Source: Epiperipatus broadwayi (lineage: Eukaryota > Onychophora > Udeonychophora > Euonychophora > Peripatidae). Taken from it: a stretch of DNA of 64,000 bases. Shown piece by piece: positions 44,790-54,660 of the stretch. The notes under the pieces were generated by a model. It was given only the letters and a program-made list of their open reading frames with translations, had not been told where the DNA came from and did no database searches. The translations under genes and the position numbers were made by a program. The stretch lies in assembly GCA_028023455.1 (NCBI GenBank), contig JAQFVV010006543.1, forward strand, positions 620,001 to 684,000. Reading direction: 5' to 3'. Position 1 is the first letter of the stretch; the number at the start of each line of letters is the position of its first letter.

Positions 44790-46356
44790 ATATGGATGGA
44801 TCAAAATATTGTGGCCACATTTAATGGTAAATGCATTAGAATGAATGACAGATGGCCAATGAGCCTCCCAGTAAGTGGGATAATAGTTAGTATTTTCCTC
44901 AATCATTTTGAAAAGCAAATACTGACTAAGTACTTTGCAATTGAACCAAAAATAATATATGCACACTATATCAATGATGTATTCTTAGCGGCACCAGAAT
45001 AAATAACAACAGATATTCAAAAAGAGCTGCAAATACAAACCTTCTTAACAATTAACTGCATACCAGAAAACCTCCAGCACAATGTTAAATATCTGGATAT
45101 TCAAATTCATAGAGACCCACACCAACTTACCTATGCCATGATAGCCCAGCCATTGAAACTTGAGGATTTATACATCCAAACTCAAACTCACCCAACTCAC
45201 ATAAATTGGCTGGACTTGCATCCTTCCTGCACAGAAATCGCAGACTATGTAAATTTGAAGCCGACCGCAAAATGAACCTCACAAATTATATTAAAGATCT
45301 GGAAAATGTTGGATTTTCAAACATTATCTACAAAATGATTAGGCAATTTCAAACTAAACTACAAACTGACATGGTTAGAAATAATAAACCAAGAATGCTG
45401 CTACCTTACATACCATCAATTGCTANNNNNNNNNNNNNNNNNNNNNNNNNNNNNNNNNNNNNNNNNNNNNNNNNNNNNNNNNNNNNNNNNNNNNNNNNNN
45501 NNNNNNNNNNNNNNNNNNNNNNNNNNNNNNNNNNNNNNNNNNNNNNNNNNNNNNNNNNNNNNNNNNNNNNNNNNNNNNNNNNNNNNNNNNNNNNNNNNNN
45601 NNNNNNNNNNNNNNNNNNNNNNNNNNNNNNNNNNNNNNNNNNNNNNNNNNNNNNNNNNNNNNNNNNNNNNNNNNNNNNNNNNNNNNNNNNNNNNNNNNNN
45701 NNNNNNNNNNNNNNNNNNNNNNNNNNNNNNNNNNNNNNNNNNNNNNNNNNNNNNNNNNNNNNNNNNNNNNNNNNNNNNNNNNNNNNNNNNNNNNNNNNNN
45801 NNNNNNNNNNNNNNNNNNNNNNNNNNNNNNNNNNNNNNNNNNNNNNNNNNNNNNNNNNNNNNNNNNNNNNNNNNNNNNNNNNNNNNNNNNNNNNNNNNNN
45901 NNNNNNNNNNNNNNNNNNNNNNNNNCTAGGAAATATAAAATAGTTGCTATATCCTTCGAACTAGGATTCCACACCCCACCTATAACAAACAGAATGATAA
46001 ACAATACCAAAGACAAAATACCTTCTGATCAAATAGCCCAAGCAGTTTATAAAATTTCATCCCCAATCAATGGATGTAGAGTGGCTTATTATGGAGAGAC
46101 CCATGCCAACATTACCACCAGAACATCTCAACATCATTATTTATACAGGGAAGCTCTAAATAATACTGAAAACAAATCCATATTCAGCACCAAAAAACAA
46201 CAGGCCATGTGTTCAAACCCACTATGAAAGGGCATTGTGCACTGAACATAATGATCTGAAACAAAAGATTAAGGAGGCATGCTTTATTGCAAATGACAAC
46301 TATGCAATAAACCGAAAAGAATTGTGCTTTACAATCTCCAGAAAATGGTCTTTATG
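44790..46356 (+). pseudogene. Second-lineage Penelope-like element, interrupted by assembly gap
   Basis: The RT remnant has ATFNGKCIRMND then MSLPVSGIIVSIFLNHFEKQ and YAHYINDVFLAAPE (44800-45000). The catalytic YVDD is YIND. After stops and a frameshift near 45200 the thumb reads KYLDIQIHRDPHQLTYAMI, then AGLASFLHRNRRLCKF. After the gap come FHTPPITNRMINNTKDKIPS and VYKISSPINGCRVAYYGETH, the GIY-YIG core (VYKI...YYGET). A further frame (46230-46356) gives LKQKIKEACFIAND...AINRKELCF, the usual PLE C-terminus. It differs strongly from the 42-44 kb lineage (YYGET rather than YIGQS). I see no hammerhead-like motif after its stop. Confidence 0.9.
45426..45925. other. Assembly gap (500 N)
   Basis: Exactly 500 N fall inside the PLE thumb-to-endonuclease linker. 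A round number suggests a scaffolding gap of nominal size. Frames crossing it are artefacts. Confidence 0.99.
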
Positions 46357-46495
46357 AAAGAAAACTTTGCATAAATTACTGTTAAACTTCACTTAAAGTA
46401 GGCTATAAATATGGAGACTTAAGTTCTCTGAAAGCACTCAGCCATATAATTCTTTTCTAATAATAATAAGCTTCACTTTTTTGTGTAAAGCACAA
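46323..46495. repeat. 12-bp inverted repeat around the PLE 3' end
   Basis: TTGTGCTTTACA (46323-46334) and TGTAAAGCACAA (about 46484-46495) are perfect complements. They may be a short remnant of the inverted-end arrangement seen in the other PLEs, or chance. Confidence 0.4.
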
Positions 46496-48529
46496 TTTAA
46501 AACTTACTACTCAAAGGTGAACTAAAAAACAAGGATTTTATGCATATCTCTTGTGTATGTGTCAGATTTAGTATGTGTACATTATTATATATGTGACTAA
46601 TAAATCATTAAATCTAGCTTTCAGTTGACCCCCCCCCCAATCACTTATTATTTAAAATGAAACCAAAAAAATCTCTATACCACCCTCTAATGTACCTTTT
46701 TTAAACTATATCTATGAAACAAACAATCATACAGAGGTTGTAAATTAAATAAAAGCATTTAATAAAAAAAATAAGTATGAGAGATAGCTCCTGTTATTTA
46801 TCTTCTAAAAATTGTCCACTTAGAATAAATTTTAAAAAAGATCAATTTTCTATAGTATTGAAAAAAAAAAATTTTTCTCTATTATTTATCTATTATCTAC
46901 CATATATATATATATGCTATGGATTTTTGCTTTAAAATACATAGTTCAATTTAAGCAATAAATCAATAAAAATAAATGCGAGCAGTAGCCTCACATTATT
47001 TATATTTGCAAAAATGTCTATTTACCGTAATTATATAAAAAAGCTGACTTCTCTTTAATATTTTATAAATTATTTGAAATAGAATTAATTATTTACTTTA
47101 ACAAATAATGTGTGCATAAAAAATTAATCTTTTATTAAGGGCTTTATAATTTATATATTTTAACCAATATTAAAAGTTATCAAATACAATATTTTAAAGA
47201 ATTCTTAAAAATATTTTTTTATTATCATTTATATATACAGTATATATTTTGCAATTTTTATGTTGAATAGCTAAAATGTGTTATTTACACCTTACTGCAT
47301 TGATTCAGAGATCACCCTTCAGATAGCTTGGAGAATACTGGTCACATTTTTATTTGGAAACACATGCAGATGCATATAAATGAATAAATAGTAGGCACTT
47401 AATCAGGGCATAAAGAAAACCAACTATCACATAAACTTGCAGTATTTTAGTTACAAACATGAACATCAGGTGACTCTGGAGATTAAATAAGTCTTATCTC
47501 TCCTCCCCATATGTCAACATATTTATTAATTAAATTAGAAATGCATAATTTTATTCAAGGGAGGGATCGATAAATATGTATATTAAAAAAACATAAATAT
47601 GTATGTATTACAAATAGACTGTTAAAAACTGTATTTCTAAAACGTAATTATCATATATATGCAAATGACTATTATATGTATTTATTCAAATTAGAAATCC
47701 ATTATTTTGATCAATAGAATATTCATGGGGGGGGGGGTATTTAAATATAACTTCTAAATAGCATGCTAGGAACAAACTCCTTAAAACTAATTATGTACAA
47801 CAAATGATTATTACTTGCAATTAAGCAACTTTGTCTCTGTGCTTTGATATGTCTTGGTTATATTATACATATCAAAGTGTATGCTTAATAATTAATGATA
47901 GTAATTAGATTATGCTATGATAAACATACAAAATAAAATATTAAAAGTTGATTATTCAGTAGTTTAAATAATCATAAAATGTTAAATTTTTTGTGATATT
48001 GCTGTTGATAACTAATGTATTATTATTTCATTTAAATAATATACAAATATGGAAGCCATGGAAACAGCTACATATTTATTTTATATTGCTCTATTAATGT
48101 GAGCAAAGCTACAGGTTACATCTAGTGCTTTTGTTAATCTTATTCAGCTAATACTTCTTATAGTATAGTTTTTATTATGCTTAAAAATATCAATAGATAA
48201 AATATTTACTCCTAACCTGTTTTTAAAATCAACTGAATTGTACAACTTGATTATTCTTTACAAAATAGAATGTTCTAAATATAGTCTTTTAATAATTGTT
48301 ATTTCTATTTTTTGATGATATCTTCCTTATGTGATTTCCTGAAAGTTTATGTCGGTGGTATTTTAGTTGTATTTTTATATTGGACATTTCCATTATCTAA
48401 TATGAGTATTGAATGTCTTTAGAAAAATTTAATTCTGTTTAAGTATTGCAAATACATTCAACTGTTAGTAATAGCACACCAATCAGGTTAGTATATGCAT
48501 AAAGTTTTGAGAGGTATTATTCTCCCCTC
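46496..48529. other. No gene seen
   Basis: AT-rich sequence with a C10 run at about 46631, a TA run at about 46902 and a G10 run near 47728. No motif-bearing frame, tRNA-like head or inverted repeat was found. Confidence 0.5.
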
Positions 48530-48665
48530 TTCTTCAAGTGTTGCTGGTCTGACCAGTGACAATACTAGCATGGGATTTGAACCTGGACATTTAGAGTCTT
48601 GAGTATTGAATTTTTAAGGTAATGCTTTAACCAACTGAACCAGAAGTCATCTTTCAGACTATTAT
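48530..48665 (-). mobile_element. tRNA-derived SINE (family S2), minus-strand copy
   Basis: On the minus strand CTTCTGGTTCAGTTGGTTAA (A-box region) is followed by a good B box in CCAGGTTCAAATCCCATG and then CTAGTATTGTCACTGGTCAG. The purine-rich tail is GAAGAAGAGGGGAG. It matches 11630-11755 in order. Confidence 0.8.
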
Positions 48666-49649
48666 GTTAAATTTAATTTTAATTAAACAATTCTATAATA
48701 TCTCAACTTACCTTCAACTAATAGACTAGTCCAGATTCCATCTTATCTTGGTCAGATTGAGCGTTTATTGCCACAGACCAATAGATATATGACTAGATAT
48801 ATTCAATAGAAGAAACAGGCCAATGGGTGTTAATGATCAGTGAATTCAGTTGATCTAATTATGGATGGGGGTCTGGCTATAAATAGGTAGTCCAGTTGGA
48901 GGTAAAATCAGACAACAAATTATTGTCAGAAACTGGAGTGGGCACATTGTCCACTATTTGGCTAAGGCAGTGAGGAAAGCATACACTAGAACTGGAAGCC
49001 TCTAGATCATAAACCAGACACAAGGCAAGCTGTCACAAAACAGCTGGAAATGTGAGTGTGACTATACCTATACATGAGGCAAGTTGTCATGGTGCAGCTG
49101 AAAATATTAAATAAACCTAAAGGGCAGCAGGCCCTCCTTTCAATAGTTGCATGGCAACCTAATGCTATATCAAGTCAATGTATCAAATATGTGATATAGC
49201 AAACCATATTGTATATAATTATAAATATATTATATATACATAAATAAAATATTTAATTGTATTTATACAAGTCTGTGTTTATTACATTCATATATAAACA
49301 CAATAATAATAGAGTTAGTTTTTTTGTTTTTGTTCTATAAATAAAAAACAATACTTATTCTGATTAGCATTTATAAATTTAATGACATTGTTATATATTT
49401 TCTGAAGCATATACACTACATATATTTGTGAATTAACGTAAATCACAGGCAATAGTAGAACTTTACATCAAAATTTTTGATTCTATAGATAAGTTTTTTA
49501 TCATTTCTCAATATTCTTTCTATAGTTTTACAACTTTTTTTTTGTTTTTCATTGCAGTATGTTTTATAGGAATTATTGCTGTTAAAATTTATTCTGAGAT
49601 CTTTGTGGGATTTTTTTAATAATTTTTTTGTTACCTATATAGTTTGTGT
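48666..49649 (+). other. GC-richer unrecognised segment (48700-49180), possible LTR-like
   Basis: This stretch is clearly less AT-rich than its flanks. It holds GGCTATAAATAGG at about 48879 (TATA-box-like) and AATAAACC at about 49112 (poly-A-signal-like), which could suit a solo LTR. No TG...CA ends, primer-binding site or target duplication could be confirmed, and no second copy lies in the window. 49180-49649 shows nothing. Confidence 0.3.
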
Positions 49650-49889
49650 CAAAAATTATAAAGTTTTGGTATATGGTCCAACACAACATTTTTCAATATT
49701 TATTTTCATGTCATATTCAGGATTATTTAAATCATCTTGAAATTTAATCATATCAAATAGATCACGTATTACCTTAAATATTTTGTTATTATCAGCATAT
49801 GATAACATTTACAAATGCTATTAAATTTTTTCCTTCAGTGAGGGTATGGCAATGTATTAAAATATTGCACATGTAGAGATTGATTAGCT

Positions 49890-50275
49890 CTCTAATATAT
49901 TACTGTAAAATACTATGCTGTATAAAAATAAAATTATTTATTAATGAATTTAGATTCTAAATTATTATATGGTAATTGCAGGTGGTAAAAAATGAGATAA
50001 ATTCTCTCTCCTCTAATGTTTGAATTACGTTTGTACAATTTGAACATCAATTAAAAAATCAGGCATATAATAGACTCAGGCTCTGAATATGCACAGCAAG
50101 GTTGGCTTAAATATATAGATAAGCTTGAAGGCAAATGAATTCACTTGACCTTTTAAATCTTTGATTATGGATGAGTACAATTTGTTAAAACAGTGCGTGT
50201 GTGGTGATTGATTTGCTCCCCAAGATATTACAATGAATACTGTGCTGTATAAAAATAAAAAATATTTATTAATGC
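49890..50275. repeat. Duplicated ~75-bp segment inside the LINE
   Basis: GATTGATTAGCTCTCTAATA...ATGCTGTATAAAAATAAA (49888-49960) recurs as GATTGATTTGCTCCCCAAGA...GTGCTGTATAAAAATAAA (50205-50275). They bound a ~250-bp insert of unknown origin, so this is either a duplicated target or two scraps of one repeat. Confidence 0.6.
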
Positions 50276-50769
50276 ATTTATACCTTGGTCTATATCTGCT
50301 GTAAAAATATTAAATAGTAATGGTGCCAAAACTCCTCCTTGGAATATATCTTGGTTGGTGCTTGTTAATTTACTAGATTCTCTATTGAGATAAATGTAAA
50401 TTTTGTGGTCTTTTAAGTAAGAAGCTTTCCAATTAATTTTATATATATATATATTCAATTTGTCCCGGTTGATTATTAATAATTAATGATAGAGTATGTC
50501 AATCACTGTTGAGAAATCCAGATGCAAGTTATTTTCCGAGATGGGCATTAAATGATCTTGAATTGTTGCAATATTAGTAACAAATGATCTTTTCAGTACA
50601 AAACCATGTTGAGTTTTAATACAATCTTATTAATATATTTTTTATACGAATAAAAACAATTTTCAACAATTTTTAAAAAAGTTGGTAAAATTGATATTGT
50701 TCTATAAGTTTTTTGAATCATTATCAAAATCACACTTTTCTTTATTTTGCTGTAATATCTTATAAATAT

Positions 50770-51020
50770 AATTTATCCAATCCACTTCAAACACTTTTTA
50801 GCATGTCAATATATACTTAACACCCATGTTTTGATTGTCCTGCAGTCTTTTTCAGAGCCAGTTCAGTGACCACTTCAAATACTTTTTAGCAGAACTTTAT
50901 TTGTACATATACCTACGTTTTGACTATCCTGCAGTCTTGACAGTTGAAATGTAGGTTTATGTATATATGTAAAAATAAAGAGTTTTGCTAAAAAGTGTTC
51001 GAAGTGGTTTGGATAAAATG
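50770..51020. mobile_element. Nested fold-back repeat inserted in the LINE
   Basis: CCACTTCAAATACTTTTTAGC...TTATTTGTACATATACCTACG (50870-50930) is mirrored by TATATATGTAAAAATAAAGAG...GCTAAAAAGTGTTCGAAGTGG (50955-51008). A third, direct copy of the left arm lies at 50778-50850 (CCACTTCAAACACTTTTTAGC...CCTGCAGTC). The whole block interrupts RT coding sequence. Confidence 0.8.
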
Positions 51021-51480
51021 TATTTTTTTTTAATTATCTTTTGCATCTTTTTTGTAAAAAGATAAATTTTACTTATTTTTAAATCCTTAGGAAAAATCTC
51101 TTTATCAAAGGAGCTGCTAATTCACAGCATCCTTTCATAATAAATGTTGGAATTTTATACAAATTAAAATTCTTTTTTTTTATTTCAGAGTTGTTTTTTA
51201 TTGTTTTTTCAAGATCTTGCTGATTTATGTCTTTATTGAGAAAAAGTATATTTTTTAATAAATCATAAACATCTGCTTTACACTCTTTAGTTTCTTCATT
51301 TGTTTTTGTCTCGTTATTGTAATATTTTTTTAGAATGTTGCCAGAATTCTTATAATATTATTCTATTATAATTTGATATCAAGGTCATATTGTTCTGTGT
51401 TACATTGATATGTTCATTAAAATCCTAACATGCTTTAGGCTGAGATTTAAAACCCATTTTCAAATTTTTAATATAACTTT

Positions 51481-51520
51481 TATAATCTTGTACCCCCCCC
51501 CCCACACACACACACACTTT
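51481..51520. repeat. Poly-C / AC microsatellite
   Basis: A run of about 13 C followed by about eight CA units lies within LINE-derived sequence. Confidence 0.9.
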
Positions 51521-51924
51521 TACAACTTTCCTTAAATGTTTTACATCATTATAAAGTCTTGTTTGTAGTTTTAATAAATTTTCTATAATGGTTTTTTCCC
51601 ACTTATATAATAAATCTAAATTCTGTCGTAAATCAGATAGAAAACCTGCCTTTTGTTTGAATTAATAACAATATCTATATCATTTATATTGTTTGAGAAT
51701 TTTCAATCATAAATTTTAAAACTTTCATATATTTTTATCACAGTTATCTTTTCTAAAATCTTTTTACAATCTGCAGTTTTGAATTTTGTATAATAGATCG
51801 ATTAATATTTCCAGGAGTGGATATTTATCTATAAATAATATTATTCCTGGTGACAATTAACATTACTTCATATGTATTATTAAGCAGAATCAAATCCAAT
51901 ATTCTATTTAGTTAATTAAACTAT

Positions 51925-52110
51925 TGGGTGGCACTACTGTATGAAGAGTTGGCTAAGTATAAAAACTCTGCTCTGAATGAAAAATGCATTAGATCCAGAA
52001 AACTCATGAATACTAGACCTAGTTCCAAGTTCCTCATTGATAAAGAAACATAGGCAGGCTGGAGATATGGATAGGTAGCCACTGGATATGGATTTAATAT
52101 ACACTATCAT
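51925..52110 (+). mobile_element. Decayed M1-related fragment
   Basis: GGGTGGCACTACTGTATGAAGAG matches the right-arm block of the M1 family (compare GGTGGCACTACTATATGGAGAG at 613). The following ~150 bp is GC-richer and unassigned. Confidence 0.5.
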
Positions 52111-52149
52111 GTATTTGCTGATTACTCAGATTTTAAATAGATGACAGTA

Positions 52150-52870
52150 CTGGAGTAAAATAAATTTTTTGGTCTGATGAAGTAGAAAAAGTAGCAAATA
52201 GGTTTTTAGATGAGAATATTCTGAAGAATAAAAGTAATAGAAAAGTGAGAGTTAGTAAAAGTGTAAAAGAGAGGGGGAAAAGCTTGCAAGTATGCTATTA
52301 AGAACAAAGAAAGTGAAAAAGATGTTAACGTTAAATGGGAAAAGTATTTATAAAAAAAGTTGACTAAAATAGATAATTATAGAGAGAGAATGAAATTAAA
52401 TAGTAAATTGTTGTGGATATTAATAAAAGTAGAAGAGATGGGAGTAAAAAAATTTGGAAGTATATTAAAAGAATGAATGTAGGGGAGAGAGTAATAATAT
52501 TACTAGATGATGAGGGAATAGAGTGTAGTTCTAGAGAAGAATTAGAGACAATCTTAAATAAGCGTGTAATGGATATAGAAAAGATGTTAGATGTGAAAGA
52601 CAGAGTGATAACAATTATATTTGTTACACTGTCTTTCACATCTAACATCTTTTCTATAATGAACTGAATGAGACAGGGCAGAATTTGAAAAGTGGAAAGA
52701 CAAGGGATTAGATGGATTGGCAGCAGAGATGATAATGAATTTAGGACATAGGGAAAAATTAACCAATTTTCATGTTTTAATAAGATGGCACAGAAGGAGA
52801 TTTTCTGCATAGTTGGAATAATACAAGATTAAGGCTAGTATTTAAAGGAAAGAATAAGGATCATACAAAG
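52150..52870 (+). pseudogene. LINE linker/RT fragment
   Basis: The frame 52413-52600 reads SKKIWKYIKRMNVGERVIIL and DDEGIECSSREELETILN, the charged linker that precedes the RT of RTE/BovB-like LINEs. At about 52695-52740 another frame gives KGLDGLAAEMIMNLGHREKL, the usual K-G-x-D-G-I/L-x-x-E-M-I block. Near 52870 a degenerate YRPIKKD follows. The ORF is broken by an 85-bp palindrome (52574-52658) and shifts. It may belong to the same lineage as 53500-54620. Confidence 0.7.
52574..52658. repeat. Near-perfect 85-bp palindrome within LINE coding sequence
   Basis: TATAGAAAAGATGTTAGATG through GATAACAA pairs with TTGTTACACTGTCTTTCACA through TTTTCTATA. Arms are about 38-40 bp and the loop about 7 nt. 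It repeats its own coding strand in inverted form, so it is a local inverted duplication rather than a separate transposon. Confidence 0.9.
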
Positions 52871-53087
52871 TTAAGCAATATATCGACCGATCAAAAAAGA
52901 CACACGGCTCACCCGCAATATGTGTTTTTTGCTATTGTTTTCCATTATCCATCTTAGCATATTTATTAATAATTGCCTTGGCTAATTTTCCTTAAAAAGT
53001 AGATCATATCTATTTCACTGGTGTGAGAATCTGTTTTAATATTGCCAGAGTATGTCTATAATATTTGGATATACTAGCAAAATAGTC

Positions 53088-53175
53088 AAGTGTTGGTGGC
53101 CGAGTGGTTAGCACAGCTGCCTTACAAGCAGTTGACCCGGAGTTCGCTTCCCCACCGACACTTTGACACATAAAA
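53088..53175 (+). mobile_element. tRNA-derived SINE (family S4), second copy
   Basis: GTTGGTGGCCGAGTGGTTAGC (A box) and GACCCGGAGTTCGCTTCCCC (B box) are well spaced. They are followed by GACACTTTGACACATAAAAAAA. The head resembles a class II tRNA in its GGCCGAGTGGTT start. It lacks a plausible acceptor stem, so it is a SINE rather than a tRNA gene. Confidence 0.85.
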
Positions 53176-53499
53176 AAAAACTTTCAAAATAAGTTAAGAG
53201 ATGTTCTATTATCTCATCAATTTTTAAGCAACTGAAAATAGTTTTAAAAAAACATTTTGATATAAATGCATCAACAATAGATATTAAAAGTTCATTTCTA
53301 TTATACAATTTAAAATTATAATAATCAATATTACCATATGTTTTATTATCTTCATATTCGTGTTATTGTTTATATTATGATGTCCAAACCGATTTTTGTA
53401 ATTTTATACACATATATTATTTTTAATCTTCATATCTGTGATATATTTGTAAATCATTTCTTTTTGATTCCGTTAATAATTTTTATTATCAATTAATCA

Positions 53500-54620
53500 A
53501 TAGTATTCTGTCCTATGGATAGATCTAGAGAGCAGTCACATCATAACTGCATCCATTTCTCCACTCCATTGTCTTCAGTTGGCCAGCTCTTCAATTCCAC
53601 ATATCTCTTCCCATCTTTTATATCATTCAGCAGCATCAATCTTTTCCATTTTTTCTGCATACTTCCACTCACCATTTTCTCCAAAACATTTATCATTAAA
53701 CTATTCTTACTTTTTAATATATGTCCAATCTAGTTTATGTTTTTATCTCCAATTTCCTTAACCTTCTTTTTTCATTTACTCTTTTTAAAACTTCTTCATT
53801 TATTATTTTATTCATCCAACTGATTTTTTCCATTCTTCTCCATAACCATATCTCAAAGCTTCCACTCTGTTTCAAATTTGATTATTCATTGTCCTTGTTT
53901 AACAACCATACAATAGTATACTCCACACATAGCGTTTAATTAATCTTTTCCTTAATTCTCTCTTCAAAAGTCCACAAAATATTTTCTTTCTCTTAGCAAA
54001 TACCTCCTTTGCCAAACTATTCTTTTTTTAACTTCATTTTCACTTCTTTCATCCTCACTGAACTCATTACTCAAATATATAAATCCCTTTACCTGTTGAA
54101 CTATGTTATCACAGATTTCAATTTGCAGTCTTTTTGAACTTCTCTCTATCCACAATCAGTTGATTTTCTCAATATTAAACTTCATTCCATATTCCATAAA
54201 TCCTTTCTCAGGTTTATTCAAAATATTATGAAGACACTTTTCATCCTCAGCTATAAAAGTCATATTATCTGCAAATCTTGTACATTTTATTATTCCACTA
54301 CCAACATTTGCTCTTTCACAGTCTAAATATTCATTTAACATGTCTTCTAAATACATATTTAAAAAAACAGGTGACACACTGCATTCTTGCTTAATTTCTC
54401 TTCCTATATTCACTTGATTAGTCTTATTATTCTCCAGTCTAATTCTTATCCCTTGTCCAGTATACATATTCCAAATCAATCTTCTCTCTTTTCAAAATAC
54501 TCTTTTATTTTTTAAGATGGTCATAACTTTATTCCAGATTACTCAATCAAATGCTTTCTCTACATCCACTGAACATTTACCATTTCTTTTATCTTCTTTA
54601 ATATATGTCTCAGCAGTTGT
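53500..54620 (-). pseudogene. RTE/BovB-like LINE RT pseudogene
   Basis: On the minus strand: CSVDVEKAFD followed by a stop and VIWNKVMTIL (54580-54520), RRLIWNMYTGQGIRIRLENN (54485-54425), IGREIKQECSVSPVFLNMYL (54405-54345) and IIKCTRFADNMTFIAEDEKC (54295-54235). Then YGMKFNIEKIN, and the thumb/connection VKGFIYLSNEFSEDERSENE (54100-54040). The catalytic FADD is FADN, and GVRQGC is IKQEC. A decayed C-terminal region runs down to about 53500 (T-rich on plus). Lineage differs from the 20-23 kb copy. Confidence 0.85.
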
Positions 54621-54660
54621 TCTAACAGAACAAATAGTATTCTAACAGAACAAATAGTAT
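54615..54660. repeat. 21-bp tandem duplication
   Basis: TTCTAACAGAACAAATAGTA occurs twice in succession at the upstream edge of the LINE. Confidence 0.9.

Larger units (their letters stand above)
49650..51830 (-). pseudogene. Jockey/CR1-like LINE RT pseudogene
   Basis: On the minus strand the ordered RT blocks are: ELAAPLIKRF (about 51110), YRTISILPTFLKIVENCFYS (50700-50650), TQHGFVLKRSFVTNIATIQD (50615-50560), HLDFSTVIDILYH (50525-50490), IFQGGVLAPLLFNIFTADID (50350-50290) and SYADNNKIF (about 49800). The A-box aspartate is kept (LDFS), but the catalytic YADD is YADN. A fold-back element interrupts it at 50770-51020, and about 450 bp of foreign sequence separates 50280 from 49840. Frameshifts and stops are frequent. 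The assignment to Jockey/CR1-type rests on general motif style. Confidence 0.8.

Noticed and set aside
45206-46016. ORFs of 169-245 codons spanning the gap
   Set aside because: Most of their length is N. Only the ends are PLE sequence.
52172-52195. CTGATGAAG followed by GAAAA, a hammerhead-like core
   Set aside because: There is no stem II between the two parts and no stem I pairing; it lies within LINE coding sequence.
53105-53160. Possible true tRNA gene (GGCCGAGTGGTT start, TTCGCTTCC B box)
   Set aside because: The ends do not pair into an acceptor stem, and the same head with the same GACACAT tail occurs at 42862, so it is a SINE.
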